In this document: piece after piece, positions 45,555 to 58,552 of the stretch
Numbering within the stretch: the first letter of the stretch is position 1
Layout of the letters: the number at the start of each line of letters is the position of its first letter
NCBI GenBank assembly: GCA_036250195.1
Contig: JAVHZZ010000003.1
Coordinates: forward strand, 19,182,504 to 19,246,503
Reading direction: 5' to 3'
Source of the DNA: Mixophyes australis
Taxonomy: Eukaryota > Chordata > Amphibia > Anura > Limnodynastidae
DNA length: 64,000 nt
Notes under the pieces: generated by a model
Databases searched by the model: none
What the model was told of the DNA's origin: nothing
The model's input: the letters and a program-made list of their open reading frames with translations, nothing else
Translations under genes and position numbers: made by a program

Positions 45555-48500
45555 ACAATAAAGATTGTCACATTGTATCTACTCCTGAACCTCGTGACAC
45601 ACTGGAATTTGAATTCAGTAAAAAAAAACAAAAAAAAAAAACCAAAACAACAAAAACCTAAAAAAATAGAGCAAAGAAAATAACTTTATTTAAAAAAACA
45701 CGATGGCGATAGTGATGGGGGTCAGCGGCGATACTTACCACCTTATGTGCATGTTAAATAAGCAACACAATGTTTTGCATGTGATAGTTTCACTAGATAT
45801 AGCAATCATCCAGAGAGAGGGACTCTTAAATAGGGAGATGCCCTAAATCCTGCAAAAACTCCTGTTTTCGTCAAACTTACAGCTTTTCCCTATTTGATCA
45901 ATAGACCCCGAACTGTCCCCGACCATCCTCTCACAGATTCTGACCATATGTCGGTTAGGATCAGAAGCTATCTTTGGCCCGTACACTTGGGTGTAAAAAC
46001 TGGCAGCCAAAATCACAGTGTGTGTGTCCACCTCACTTTATATCGTGTCAAGGTCACAATCGTAGCACTGAGTGTGTATAGGGGAGGTCTGGGCTGTAAG
46101 ACCCCCTGTTATAGTCTAACGCTGGACATTTATCAGAGGGTCTCGGTTCTATAGGTAGAGGAAGGGGTGCAGCTAAGTATGACAGAAGTAGAAGGATACA
46201 GACAAGAGCAGAAACCTATTCTGGATCGGAGAAATATATCAGGGAACGCTGGTTACACAACAGTTAACATGAGGCATAAAAGGGTGAAATATTGTAGCAT
46301 TACTGTAACCCGCTAACCTCCTCCCTCCCACCACTTTATAGCTCTGTGTCCACTCCAGTCCATTAATAAAACCTCCAACGGAGGCCTGAGTGCCTCTAAT
46401 TGATATGGATGTTGAACAGGCCTTTAAATGGGAGACAGATTGTAACAAATTGTACTTCTGCAGTGTGATACAAGAGGTGAGCTTTAAATGGACATCAAGA
46501 AACCCGACTTTCTCGTTAACCAGAAGTGATTGATTACAGAAAACAAACATCCCTGTTCGCGGTGATTTCCTAATATCAACCTATTTCTATCTTTTCAAAC
46601 GTGAATTTAAGGCTGCAATAAACAGCTGACATTATTCCCTTATGTCCATTTCCCTTCTATAGGCACAAGTTGTTTTTTGTATTTTTTTTACATATTATAA
46701 TGTTATGATAGTTGTTTATAATGTTCAATTTGTACAAATAGAGCTCATTTTTGTTTTCCAAGACAAATGGCGCAATCTAGCGGACCCCCAGCTGTGGTTG
46801 TGTGGCTGATAACTTGTCCGGGGTCAGCGCAGGATATTAACAGAGGGAATCCACCTTTATCTTATGCCGAAATATTAATGTTCTATTTATGTACATACTG
46901 TACAAATATTACACAAAGACCTAATATTATACATATGTCCTGCACTGTCTATAAATCACATGCAAACAGAAGCTGGGGTAGATGTCTGTGCAGCGCTATC
47001 ATTGTACAACAGCGTTTCTTCGTATATTATACATTGTGATACAAGGCAGTGTTATCTGAAAACAGCTGGGATCCCCTTGTCTATCTTGGGATGTCTATAA
47101 TTTATATCTCCAGAATCAGATCAGATAAATAAGACATTGTAATTTATTCACTGTCCTTAGAGCAATCACACCATAAACATAGTTGTGTTTCTCCATGTAA
47201 ATAAGACAAATATTTAAAACAGAAATTGCATGTGGGTTCTGGGACAATTGCTCGTCAAAATCACCTAGGGTCTGATTCACCAAGCAAAGTAAATGCTGAT
47301 ACGTGCCGTATTTTGCATAAAATCGCCCTGCGCATGCCCAGAATGAGGCCATACGAGAGTGAACGCAGGAAAGTCCGATTTCATCTTTGAACACAAAGAA
47401 CTCTTAAAGCAGTCTACGAATTCAGGAAGGGAACAGGGAAGGGACTGTGCGTATTCACGTAGTCAATGTACAGTACGGCCGTGCCAAGGTTGAGCACACA
47501 CAGCAGTGCCTGATTCAAGCTTTGGGCATCTCTCAGGTACGTGATTTTCAGTCGTATCACTGGCTCCAGCTACAGCTCTGGTGTAAGTGCTGATTACTAG
47601 TGATGACGGCTGAGTATGCATGCTACAACATGTGTTTGTAATCAGAAGCAAAAATGTATTTTATGTACAGTAGACATTAATAACATCATGATAATTGTAT
47701 TAAATTTTTTTAAAAAAATAGGGAACGAGAATCATTCTCTTCTTTTTTTGTGAGTTCTGCTAGGACTTTATAAAAACATATATATTGGACGTATACTGCA
47801 GTGTACTGTGCCTGAGTGCACCTAGACCCGTAGTCATCAACAGACGTTTCTTCGGATCTGTTCCTTCTTGAATACAAACCTCACAAAAGTCACTTGTTGC
47901 TAACGAAGCCTTATCAAGGTCACCGACATAATCATTCCTTCTAGTGCCTACGTAAACGCTCATAAACAGATATGGATGTTCAAGGTATATTGCTTCATTA
48001 ATTCAGTCTTAATAATTCATTAGCTGCTGGCCGCCGTTGCGACGTCTTATGAGTACACAATGCGCTAAATGAAGCATGTTTTTTTAATGAAATCATCTCC
48101 TTCACAAGGAAGTTCATACACAATTATGCTGGACATTATAAGCTTGTGGTGCAGATAATCTAGCTGCCGTGGAGTTGAACGCGGCTCCGAGCTGCTCATC
48201 CTGGCCTCCTTAAATATCGTACCGTGTAATGCGTATATAAAATTCTGCCTTCAGTTTTATGCAGGAGCTGTTTAGCCTCAGTGTTGTTTTCTGATACCGG
48301 AAGACAAGGCTGGAACTCACCCCACAGGAGTGTCCCTAATTTGTACAGAAAGTCTTAGGACTTCAAGATTTGTAGCTACAGATGTTTGTTCTGATAATGT
48401 CTCTGTTTTCCATAACTGACCAACTGTAGTGCTTTGCTTGTCCTTTATGTGTGATGTTAATCTCAGTGCAATCCAGTGGTTTGACGTCATTGCCAAAATA

Positions 48501-48559
48501 ACTGAATGATCAGGTTGCAACGTGCTGTGCATTGTCATCATCCACGGACTGGATTTCCG
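45555..48559. other. Unassigned sequence
   Basis: Includes an A-rich stretch (45619-45700). No gene, RNA or repeat family was recognised in 3 kb. Confidence 0.45.
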
Positions 48560-48720
48560 TGGGGGGGGGGCTGGCAAATTTTAGCCGGGGGATGGGGGGC
48601 AAGACTTGACTCAGCAGCCCATTAGACACATTTTAATGGAAAAAAAATGCAGGCGACCCAGCCCAGGGTAGCCAACTATGGCACCGGCCCTGGGGGCTGA
48701 TGCCCCCAAGGGGGCATCTG
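48560..48720 (-). mobile_element. hAT-type MITE, CAGGGGCAGGCTGG family, diverged copy
   Basis: On the minus strand it carries the family blocks in order: GGCATCAGCCCCC, CCATAGTTGGCTACCCTGG, GCTGGGTCGCCTGCATTTTT, GGGCTGCTGAGTC and GGCTAAAATTTGCCAGCCCC. The outer ends are eroded and G-expanded, so boundaries are approximate. Confidence 0.7.
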
Positions 48721-49189
48721 AGATTTTCACTGGGATGATGCCCATCAGACAGATTGATGCTTTGTGACCCACACAGGGCAATGGGGGTGTATGTGTGTAA
48801 TTTCGTTTGCCCATGAACATTCTGTGTGGACTTCAAACTCTAATTTTTGTTCCTCCTGAAACTTCCCTATAATTTTCCACCTATGTGAAGCGAATAATGA
48901 TAACTAATCCAGTTACAAATGGCGACAGCCAAAAGTTGGCATTGTCTCTCCAGAAATGGACATGGTTTGGGTGGATTGGAGCACGGTCTGAGTGGATTTG
49001 GTTGTGGTATAAACTCCCCCAATTTTCCATTTGGGGATGTGGGTAGATTCTGTATTCCTCTAATTTGCTCCTTTGGCTACACTCATAAACCAGCTACACC
49101 AACTGCTGGGAAGTTGGGAGGTATTGCAGCATTTACCTTGTTGAGCGGGTGCTGTGCGTATCTGCCACTAGTGCTTTTCAGGGGATAGA
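48721..49189. other. Unassigned sequence
   Basis: No feature recognised. Confidence 0.45.
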
Positions 49190-49625
49190 AAAGCTAGTTG
49201 ACAGGGGATGGCATGTTAGGAAATCTCTGGTTGTCAAGTGGTGGCATTTGAGAGTAAAGCTGGTGGGGAGGTGGTGGCATGTGATAGAAAAACTGGTGAT
49301 CAGGGGCGATATGTGATAGAAAAGCTGGTGGGCAGGGGGCATGTTTGAGAAAATCAGGTGGGCAGGGGTGGCATGTGAGATGACAACTGGTGGGCAGAGT
49401 GTGACATGCGAGAGTAAAGCTGGTGGGCCTGAGATAGAAAAGCTGATAAGCAGGGGAGCAAGAGAGAGAAAAGCTATTCGGCAGGCGTGGCATGTGAGAG
49501 AAAAGCATATGGACAAAGAGACATGTAAAATAAATGCTGGTGGGCAGGGGGTGGCATGTGAGAAATGCTGGAGTGCAGGGAGGGCATGCTATAGAAAATC
49601 TGGTGGGCAGAGGGTGGAAAGAAGG
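49190..49625. repeat. Degenerate minisatellite, about 34-bp period
   Basis: About a dozen worn units of the form AAAGCTGGTGGGCAGGGG then TGGCATGTGAGAGA. The divergent units explain the long Pro/His/Ser-rich minus-strand frames (49178-49682), which I do not regard as genes. Confidence 0.85.
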
Positions 49626-49679
49626 AATGGGATTACCTATCTCTTCATAAGTGCTAGGCATATCCTGGTATGGCATTGC

Positions 49680-50103
49680 CATAGAACTATTGCCCTACTC
49701 CCTTGCATAATAAGACTCTCCTCTTTTCTACAAACTTTCAAGCGTTCTCTGAAAACCCACCTCTTCAGACAAGCTTATAATATTCCTCAACCACCCTCTT
49801 AACCTCACTACATAACCCTATTACCACCCGTTACACAATTTCACACAAGAAAACTACCCCCTGACCAACATTGTTGTGTGACAGGATCATTTAGCTTATG
49901 AGTCACTTTTACCTTTGTAGCCTGGCTGGGCCGAAATGCAAAATGTAGTCTTAACCTCATGTATCAAACTCCCATTGGCCTTCTCACCTCTTTGTGTGTT
50001 TTACCCAGTTTGCTTATTAGTTTACTCTGTTTGTCCCCAATTGTAAAGCGCTACGGAATATGTTGGCGCTATATAAATAAATGATGATGATGATGATGAT
50101 AAT
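49680..50103 (+). mobile_element. L2/CR1-group LINE 3' end
   Basis: Very similar to 36790-37285: LKTHLFRQAYNIPQPP coding remnant, the same 3' UTR (CTGACCAACATTGTTGTGTG, GTAAAGCGCTACGG) and a (GAT)n tail at 50083-50100. 5'-truncated. Confidence 0.85.
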
Positions 50104-51235
50104 GCCCAAATTTGCCCGTGCAAAGCCATTCTGCACCAGTTTTCAATCTTTGCCCTGATTTGGATTGAAACCAATGAGATTGCAACCTGCTAATTAAAAG
50201 AAAACGTCTGATCACTGATAGACAAAGACAGCCAAACTCTCTGGCTGGGCGCCCTTTAAATAGCAGGAAACCAAACATGTTTGTTTTATAATTCCAGAAT
50301 TACATGCATCAAGCAAACAGCCGCACTGCAGGATAAATCTAATGTAATTCTATGAAGCGAGCAAGAGAAAATGCAAAGTTACTATGTAATAAACACTCCT
50401 CATGGACACAATATATTATATTATATATATTATTGCGACAGTGACAGTATCTTTCTGTTCTCCAGTGTTTCCACTCTTCATTCTCAGCTTCTTGCTCTGA
50501 ACCTTGGAAATGTTATTACTGACTGACAGCAGATATTCCCACTACCATTATATTAATACAGTGATTTTCCAGATGTCGGTGCCTGGTATAGATCCCTGGG
50601 GTCCTATCATGTGAGGCTGTACGGATTTATTCCATAACATGTTAGTGTGTCCAAGAAACCAATGTTTTCTATTAATAAGACAATATTAAAAACGGCCAAC
50701 TTGACAGCCTTTGTTTAAACGTGGCTTGCCTCTCGTTTCCAAGTTCAACAGCACAGATTAATAAAATGATGTAAAATGACATTTTACGCTTTTATTTTAC
50801 TCTTTGTGAAGTTTACAAGCAGAAATAAAAAAAATAAGAGAGGGTTTTCTGTGCAGCTCATAATTTGGTGCATTTGCAGTGGACAGATTAACATTTTTGA
50901 AACATAAATATAATATAAAATACATGGCAGGTATTAACGTAATCATCAGCCAAGAAAATATATAAAATACAGGATGGCTGGTTGGCCAGCGGAGTCACAT
51001 GGTCTGAATATCAAACGTGGCCATCCAGATGTTTGTCCTGATCTCCAAACGTCAGGATACTTGGCCAAATTGCTCAGATCCAATTGTTTGGGGGTCAAGC
51101 GAGGGGGGATTTTGTTTATCAGAATGTAACATTCTAAAGTTGAGTGTATACTTGTCATGCAGTTTTGAAAAGGATGCATTATTGGTGCCGCTTAACTAAA
51201 AGCCTAATTGCAATATGCAGCTAATAAGACATACA
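50104..51235. other. Unassigned sequence
   Basis: No feature recognised. Confidence 0.45.
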
Positions 51236-52075
51236 GGGAAGTATTCAATTGTCAGCAATTTTTTTTTTTGACCGCTTTAAGTCATTTTAACGCTGTTTTT
51301 TTATAGTTTTCAAACGGGTTAACTTTACCTGCAATTCAATTCCATTTATAACACTACTTTTTTTTCTTCATGACACGGTTCTCTCGCGCTCCAGTAGAAG
51401 GTCTATTGAATGTATAGGATGTGCGAGAGGCAGCCACGTTAAAAGCTATTCAATTGTTTTTTAACGCGGCGGGTAAAACAGGCCAATATGCTGTTTTATC
51501 TCGCACCTCCTTGGGGTGTGTTAAAAATAAAAAAACCTCTGAAAAGTATTTGAAATCATGTAATAATGTGAAAAAAAAGTTAAACTTATGTTTATCACTA
51601 AAGTCTAACTCGTGTAAGTTGGTTATCTTGTGATGAAAATAAATAAATAAATAAAATCACTAATTAATTATATTTATGTATGTTTTTGGTACAAATATGA
51701 ATGTAGTAATGTGTTTGGACATGGTATAGATTATTCTATGGTAAAAAATAGTTCAGTTAAAAAATATGCTAAAGACAGTAATGTAATGTCGATATTATCA
51801 GTGTGTAATGCAATCTAATGTATGGAAATGTATGCAAAACCTTTTTTTTGTGTTACACATGACCACGTTAAAACTCCCCTTCACTCCCCTAAAATCTCAC
51901 AAACACAATTTTTAACGCGCGGGGGCGGCGTTCCCTCTTTTTCAATTGAATTGTACGAGTTTTCCCGCTGCGCTAACTCAAAACAGTCGCTATTGCCGTC
52001 AAAAACCTGCGGGAGATTTTTTTTTTTTTTACATGGCGGGGGAAAAAAACACCTCACTGACAATTGAATACCCCC
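51236..52075. mobile_element. 840-bp terminal-inverted-repeat element, class unclear
   Basis: Left end GGGAAGTATTCAATTGTCAG and right end CTGACAATTGAATACCCCC share a 15-bp perfect inverted repeat. Subterminal T/A-rich tracts and GCGGG words (AACGCGGCGGG, GCGCGGGGGCGG) occur on both sides. There is no transposase frame. Flanks share only short ATA/CATA words, so the target duplication is not resolved. Confidence 0.72.
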
Positions 52076-52440
52076 ATAGGATTCTAGAGAAAATGTGTTA
52101 TAAATCCCCTCCCCCATTATGTAGTACTTCTTACTATGCTCACTTAGACATTAGCAGTGGGCTGTCCTGTAACACTCATGTCATGTGATCATCCTGAGCC
52201 AATGTGCTGCAAGTTGTTAACCATAGTATCTCGTTGCATCCCCATATGGTCTATAAACTAAATACAAAGGGTCTATCTGTGCACTAATGCTGAATTTCAG
52301 TTATACACAACTTACACTTGCAGCCTGCTTTGCCTAGTGAGGAAGATCGGAGTCATGCATACACAAGTTAAGCACAGTAGGGGTATGCACATGTCAGGTG
52401 TGTCCAAGTATAGGCTGCATTCGGATACACCTTTTAGGAG
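52076..52440. other. Unassigned sequence
   Basis: No feature recognised. Confidence 0.45.
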
Positions 52441-53230
52441 ATGTAACCGACCTCTCCCCTTATATACTGTCTTGTATGACCAACTTTCTATGGATGTCCC
52501 GATGCTACCTAAACATCAACAGGTCCAAACCAGAGTTTATCTTCCTTCCTCCCAGAGCATGACCTCGCCTAAGTTCTCTCTGGCCATCAACAACACCTCA
52601 ATTTACCAAGTCTGCTGCCTTGGTGTTGCTCTTTATTCTTCACATCCAATCTCTCTTGCCGTTCTGCTGCCTCCGATCTCAAAATATTGCTTTAATTGCA
52701 TCTTACCCAATATGCAATACATTTTTTTAGTCTAATCAGCATCAGCTATTCTGTAGCCTCTACCTATCTGGTGTTCCAATCACCCATCTGTTCCCTCTTC
52801 AATTCGTCTTAAATTTCCTGCCAAGACTGACCTTCCTCTCTCACTGCTCCACATCTGCTGCACCACTTTGCAAATCCCTACACCTGTGTTCTCCAGATTC
52901 TAATTCCTATTACTCGCCCTTACCTAAAAAGCCCTCAACACAACTATCCCTTAATACATCTAAAATCTCATACTGAAATACTCTCCCCTCCCGCCCTCTT
53001 AGATCTACCTCTGACCTGCTCCTTGTCTGGTCTCTGGTAACCACCTCTCACTCCCGCCTACAAGACTTCTCCCGTGCTGCTCCCCACTTAAGGAATTCCC
53101 TACCACTCCCAATCAGACTTTTCCACAACCTTAAAATCTTAAGGCGCTCTCTGAAAACCTCTTTACTAAATCCTATCCTTCTATACTACTTACACTGGGT
53201 ACAGCCGTTTTGCTGATCCAATTCTCACTC
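52441..53230 (+). pseudogene. L2/CR1-group LINE ORF2 C-terminal relic
   Basis: Broken frames resemble the post-catalytic part of the RT protein: LNINRSKPEFIFLPP near 52510, a thumb-like region, TSHSRLQDFSRAAPHLRNSLP near 53040-53105, and LRRSLKTSLLNPILL near 53138. Many stops are present and no clear tail is preserved. Confidence 0.65.
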
Positions 53231-55136
53231 ATACTCACTCATTGTCTCTCATCTTCTTTCTTTCCTTTTTTAATACCACAGTGCCCTTAATGTCCATGGA
53301 TTTGGAGCTGGTCTCTTCTTTTGAGAAGGGTCTGAAAACTTTAGCACACAGAGCACTTTGCAGTTTTTCACTGGGTACTTGGTGAGGTTGACTGCATGGA
53401 CCTTGGGTGGAAAAATAACGTAGCGTAAAAAAGAACAAATGCAGCATTGTTACCTTGTAATAAAAGTCAAATAAAAATAACATATTTGGAGTGTTAAGTC
53501 ACTAGACATTTGACTGTTTTAAAGACACTGGTGTCTGTTCAAAGCATAAAACATTGAACACAATCCAAAGTACTCTGCAGATTAGATGTCAGTGCATTTC
53601 AAGGCTTTAACTCATCACACGGACGGAATGTTTTTGTAAAGCCAGAAATATGCCGGATAAATGTTTGGTTTTGATTATTTGCTGCTAGAATTACTCTATT
53701 CCTCGCTTATTATAACCGGCCAGACACATTATATAACGGTGGAAGTGCAATTATTTCGGCCACATAATTTATTAAATACATGCAATCACATCACTTTAGT
53801 AATAAAATAAATGAACCATTTTTTCAACAAAACCAGTTATATAATCAAACGGGTTGTTCACAAGGTCAACAACCGACCACCACCCGTTGCGTACCAGACA
53901 CTAGCCACGTCCTGGTTGTATAGAATTATTAATTAACTTTGACATCTTACAAAACATTAACAAACACTACCAACAGAACAGCACCCTTAAGGAAGCCTCT
54001 ACCAAGTAAATTGATACAACTCAGTAATGTAAGCAATTAGACATATTGACATTCAAGAGTCGACCACTACACAAAGGGTTAAAGCATTAATACACTCTCA
54101 CACCTCCATAGTCCAAACTCTAAGACCAAAGTTAAATACAACCAAACCAATGTGTAAAAGGTCCCGAAAACACAGAGGTGTGTCCTCCAGGAATCTGTCC
54201 CCCCGACACCTATCCCACCCATTAGCCTGATACATTTACACACACATTTGTTAGTCTTAATGATGGTTCTGTTCATCACAATAAGGTGGGGAATGATTTA
54301 TGGCCAATCAATAGTCTAATTAGGGAATTGCTCGCACAAAAGCAGAAAGATCTATTTCATATCCAAAATAAGCTGACGCATTGGACAAGCGCATTGGATA
54401 AGCGCCAACGTCATTCTCTCCCATAGGAGTGTGTGGTGAGCTCCATAACTTGATACACACCTGGTACACTCTGATCCCATGTTAAGCAATGAGCACCAAA
54501 CCAGTCAACCTCGATGTTAGACATTGTGATTGTTATGAATTCATCCGAAGTGGTCACTGAAACCAGAATTGGAAAAACTTCCTACCCACCATGTATCTGG
54601 CCACTCACCTTTAAAAATGTGCTCCAAACCCCGATGAATCCACCGGCCTCTGTATAGAAATGAAGTTCGTAATAGGACTGAACCTGTTATCGCTCTAACC
54701 AGAGGGATTCACCCTTATACTCTGTTAATGGAACACCCTGACCCCCATAAATCTGCGCACCTTGTGCATAATTCTGCCCGTATTCAAAGATTTGAATTTA
54801 GTGGAAATACACAGAGCTTGTAGCCACACAGAACAGACTGTAGCATACCCACATTCGTCATCACAACAGCTACAATTTTTATTTTATCATAAATTAAAAC
54901 ACCAACTATATATTAAAGTTTACAATTATTTATTTTCAAATAAAAAACAAAAAATAAAAATTATATATCATATAGATATATACATATGTGTCATTTTAAT
55001 GCAAAGACAACGCTGTGCCAGTCATCACTATCAGCCGGCACTGACTCCTGCACTGTAGCGGGTGCAAGAGATACGGATGGAAACAGGACTTGAAATGCCG
55101 GCATCTGTGTCGGAAGGCCCCTACTGTACATGGCCT
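53231..55136. other. Unassigned sequence
   Basis: No gene or repeat family recognised. Confidence 0.45.
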
Positions 55137-55302
55137 CAGGGGCAGGCTGGGCTGGGGGGCAGGGGGGCATATGCCCCCCCGGCCGATCCCATAGTTGACT
55201 ACCTTGGGCTGGCTCACTGGGCCATCTGCATTTTTTTTCCTTTAAAATAGGCTGCTGAGTCGGGTCTTGCACCCCGGGCTAAAGTTTACCAGCCCTCCCC
55301 TG
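55137..55302 (+). mobile_element. hAT-type MITE, CAGGGGCAGGCTGG family, copy 3
   Basis: CAGGGGCAGGCTGGGCTGGG to CCAGCCCTCCCCTG, matching 5237-5407 throughout, including GGGGGGCATATGCCCCCC and TTTAAAATAGGCTGCTGAGT. No convincing target duplication was seen. Confidence 0.8.
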
Positions 55303-55462
55303 GTCCGCCTCACCCCTCCTCCATTCCACCTCTCAAGTAATAGCATAGTATCTAATGGGCAGCCCTCTAGGGGCATGGCCACGACCCCTGTCACGACGTG
55401 GTCCCCTATCCCTCTGCCAGGGACAGACTTCTTGAAATGTCACAGTCAGTCGTGTCACTTGC

Positions 55463-55791
55463 ACGGTGGCTTAGTGGTCACCACTTCTGCCTCACTGCGC
55501 TGGGGTCATGAGTTCAATTCCCGACCATGGCCTTATCTGTGTGGAGTTTGTATGGTCTCGCTTGGGTTTCCTCCGGGTGCTCCGGTTTCCTCCCACCCTC
55601 CAAAAACATAGTGGTAGGTTAATTGGCTGCTATAAAAATTTACACTAATCTCTCCCTCTCTGTCTGTCTGTGTATGTTAGGGAATTTAGACTGTAAGCTC
55701 CAATGGGGCAGGGACTGATGTGAGTGAGTTCTCTGTACAGCGCTACGGAATTAGTGGCGCTATATAAATAAATGGTGATGATGATGATGAT
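55463..55791 (+). mobile_element. tRNA-derived SINE, best-preserved copy
   Basis: The tRNA-like head has an A box TGGCTTAGTGG (55467-55477) and B box GTTCAATTC (55512-55520), as for RNA polymerase III transcription. The body has GTGTGGAGTTTGTATGG, TTTCCTCCGGGTGCTCCGG and GAATTTAGACTGTAAGCTCC. The tail is GCGCTATATAAATAAATGG plus (TGA)n. Missing bases at the extreme 5' end suggest slight truncation. Confidence 0.92.
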
Positions 55792-56369
55792 ATGAATTGC
55801 CTGCGTACTGTCCCTTTATGGTCATGCACAGAACTGTTTCACGCAAGACAAGTTACGCAAATCGACGGACGTCTGAAAGCAAATCAGAGCCACAATGCTG
55901 CAGAGCAGTATTTGCTCCATCAGGAGAAATAAAACTACCCAGGGTAGGTCTATGGCCCTATCATACTGATTCTGCCAATTATGAGGGGTGACTGCAGGCT
56001 ATGTGTAACGTATATTAATAGCGTGTGGTTTGTGCTATACTGTGAGGGTTCTGATGCCAGATTGAGGACGGGAAGACATGTGTTTCTGTTTGCTGGTAAT
56101 CAGTGACTCTGTGGTGCCGGCCGGAGTGACTCACATAACCATTAGAAGACAGTTTTGGCAATGTGTTCCGCTTGTTGTAAAATACAAGTTCCTGTGGTCT
56201 CAGCCTGGGAAGACTTTCTTCTGAGAACAGTAAATCTCTGGGTGCGTGTGACACTGTAATTATCGCTAATGAGGGTGAGATGTGATGACAAATGTCAGAT
56301 TTAGACAGCCTTCCCCATCTTGTTACAAGACTAATGTAAGGAGTGATAGGCAGTGCACTGTATATATAT
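55792..56369. other. Unassigned sequence
   Basis: No feature recognised. The last bases are the (TA)n target of the hAT insertion. Confidence 0.5.
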
Positions 56370-56726
56370 ATATATATTAGAGATGGGCGGGTCCGGTTCT
56401 CCGAGAACCGAACCCACCCGAACTTTGGGTATCCGAGTACCGAGCTGAGCAGCTCGGTACTCTCCCGCCCATTCCGAATCCAAATCGAGGCCGAACGTCA
56501 TTGTGACGTTGTCGGATCTCGGGACTCGGTTCTCGCGATACTTCAACTTTATAAATACACGCCTCCACAGCAATCCATCGCCATTTGACAGAGGGAGAGA
56601 GCAGGGTGTAGTCATAGGCTAATTAGAGCAGGGACAGAGAATACAATATTGTTCTTGCAATTGCTCTAACCAAAATCGCTAGTGCAGAGAGGAGGATAGA
56701 GGTTTATTATTTTTTCTTCATATTTG

Positions 56727-58541
56727 GCACTCCCCAGCGCTTTTGGGGTGTCCCCCATAATTGTGCATTAATATTTCTGGCTGTCAAAAGTCATATCTGT
56801 CAGCAGTATCTACTAAATAATTTGTAGCACTCCTCAGTGTTTTTGGGGTGTCCTCCCTAATTATGCATTAATATTTCTGGCTGTCAAAAGTCATATCTGT
56901 CAGCAGTATCTACTAAATAATTTGTAGCACTCCTCAGTGTTTTTGGGGTGTCCTCCCTAATTGTGCATTAATATTTCTGGCTGTCAAAAGTCATATCTGT
57001 CAGCAGTATCTACTAAATAATTTTTAGCACTCCTCAGTGCTTTTGGGGTGTCCCCCATAATTGTGCATTAATATTTCTGGCTGTCAAAAGTCATATCTGT
57101 CAGCAGTATCTACTAAATAATTTGTAGCACTCCTCAGTGTTTTTGGGGTGTCCTCCCTAATTGTGCATTAATATTTCTGGCTGTCAAAAGTCATATCTGT
57201 CAGCAGTATCTACTAAATAATTTGTAGCACTCCTCAGTGTTTTTGGGGTGTCCTCCCTAATTGTGCATTAATATTTCTGGCTGTCAAAAGTCATATCTGT
57301 CAGCAGTATCTACTAAATAATTTGTAGCACTCCTCAGTGTTTTTGGGGTGTCCTCCCTAATTGTGCATTAATATTTCTGGCTGTCAAAAGTCATATCTGT
57401 CAGCAGTATCTACTAAATAATTTTTAGCACTCCTCAGTGCTTTTGGGGTGTCCCCCATAATTGTGCATTAATATTTCTGGCTGTCAAAAGTCATATCTGT
57501 CAGCAGTATCTACTAAATAATTTGTAGCACTCCTCAGTGTTTTTGGGGTGTCCTCCCTAATTGTGCATTAATATTTCTGGCTGTCAAAAGTCATATCTGT
57601 CAGCAGTATCTACTAAATAATTTGTAGCACTCCTCAGTGTTTTTGGGGTGTCCTCCCTAATTGTGCATTAATATTTCTGGCTGTCAAAAGTCATATCTGT
57701 CAGCAGTATCTACTAAATAATTTGTAGCACTCCTCAGTGTTTTTGGGGTGTCCTCCCTAATTGTGCATTAATATTTCTGGCTGTCAAAAGTCATATCTGT
57801 CAGCAGTATCTACTAAATAATTTGTAGCACTCCTCAGTGTTTTTGGGGTGTCCTCCCTAATTGTGCATTAATATTTCTGGCTGTCAAAAGTCATATCTGT
57901 CAGCAGTATCTACTAAATAATTTGTAGCACTCCTCAGTGTTTTTGGGGTGTCCTCCCTAATTGTGCATTAATATTTCTGGCTGTCAAAAGTCATATCTGT
58001 CAGCAGTATCTACTAAATAATTTGTAGCACTCCTCAGTGTTTTTGGGGTGTCCTCCCTAATTGTGCATTAATATTTCTGGCTGTCAAAAGTCATATCTGT
58101 CAGCAGTATCTACTAAATAATTTGTAGCACTCCTCAGTGTTTTTGGGGTGTCCTCCCTAATTGTGCATTAATATTTCTGGCTGTCAAAAGTCATATCTGT
58201 CAGCAGTATCTACTAAATAATTTTTAGCACTCCTCAGTGTTTTTGGGGTGTCCTCCCTAATTGTGCATTAATATTTCTGGCTGTCAAAAGTCATATCTGT
58301 CAGCAGTATCTACTAAATAATTTTTAGCACTCCTCAGTGTTTTTGGGGTGTCCTCCCTAATTGTGCATTAATATTTCTGGCTGTCAAAAGTCATATCTGT
58401 CAGCAGTATCTACTAAATAATTTTTAGCACTCCTCAGTGTTTTTGGGGTGTCCTCCCTAATTGTGCATTAATATTTCTGGCTGTCAAAAGTCATATCTGT
58501 CAGCAGTATCTACTAAATAATTTTTAGCACTCCCCAGTGGT
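56727..58541. repeat. 100-bp satellite, 18 units, upstream of the transposase
   Basis: GCACTCC begins units every 100 bp from 56727 to 58527 without length change. Units are almost identical (GTGCATTAATATTTCTGGC, GTCAAAAGTCATATCTGTC, TACTAAATAATTTGTAGC). A minority type with CCCCCATAA in place of CCTCCCTAA begins at 56727, 57027 and 57427, showing that blocks of several units were duplicated together. It ends 12 bp before the transposase start codon. Confidence 0.97.
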
Positions 58542-58552
58542 TTGCGCTCAGA

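Noticed and set aside
49178..49682. 112- and 162-aa minus-strand frames rich in Pro/His/Ser/Cys
   Set aside because: They overlap a degenerate 34-bp minisatellite, and the two frames overlap each other.
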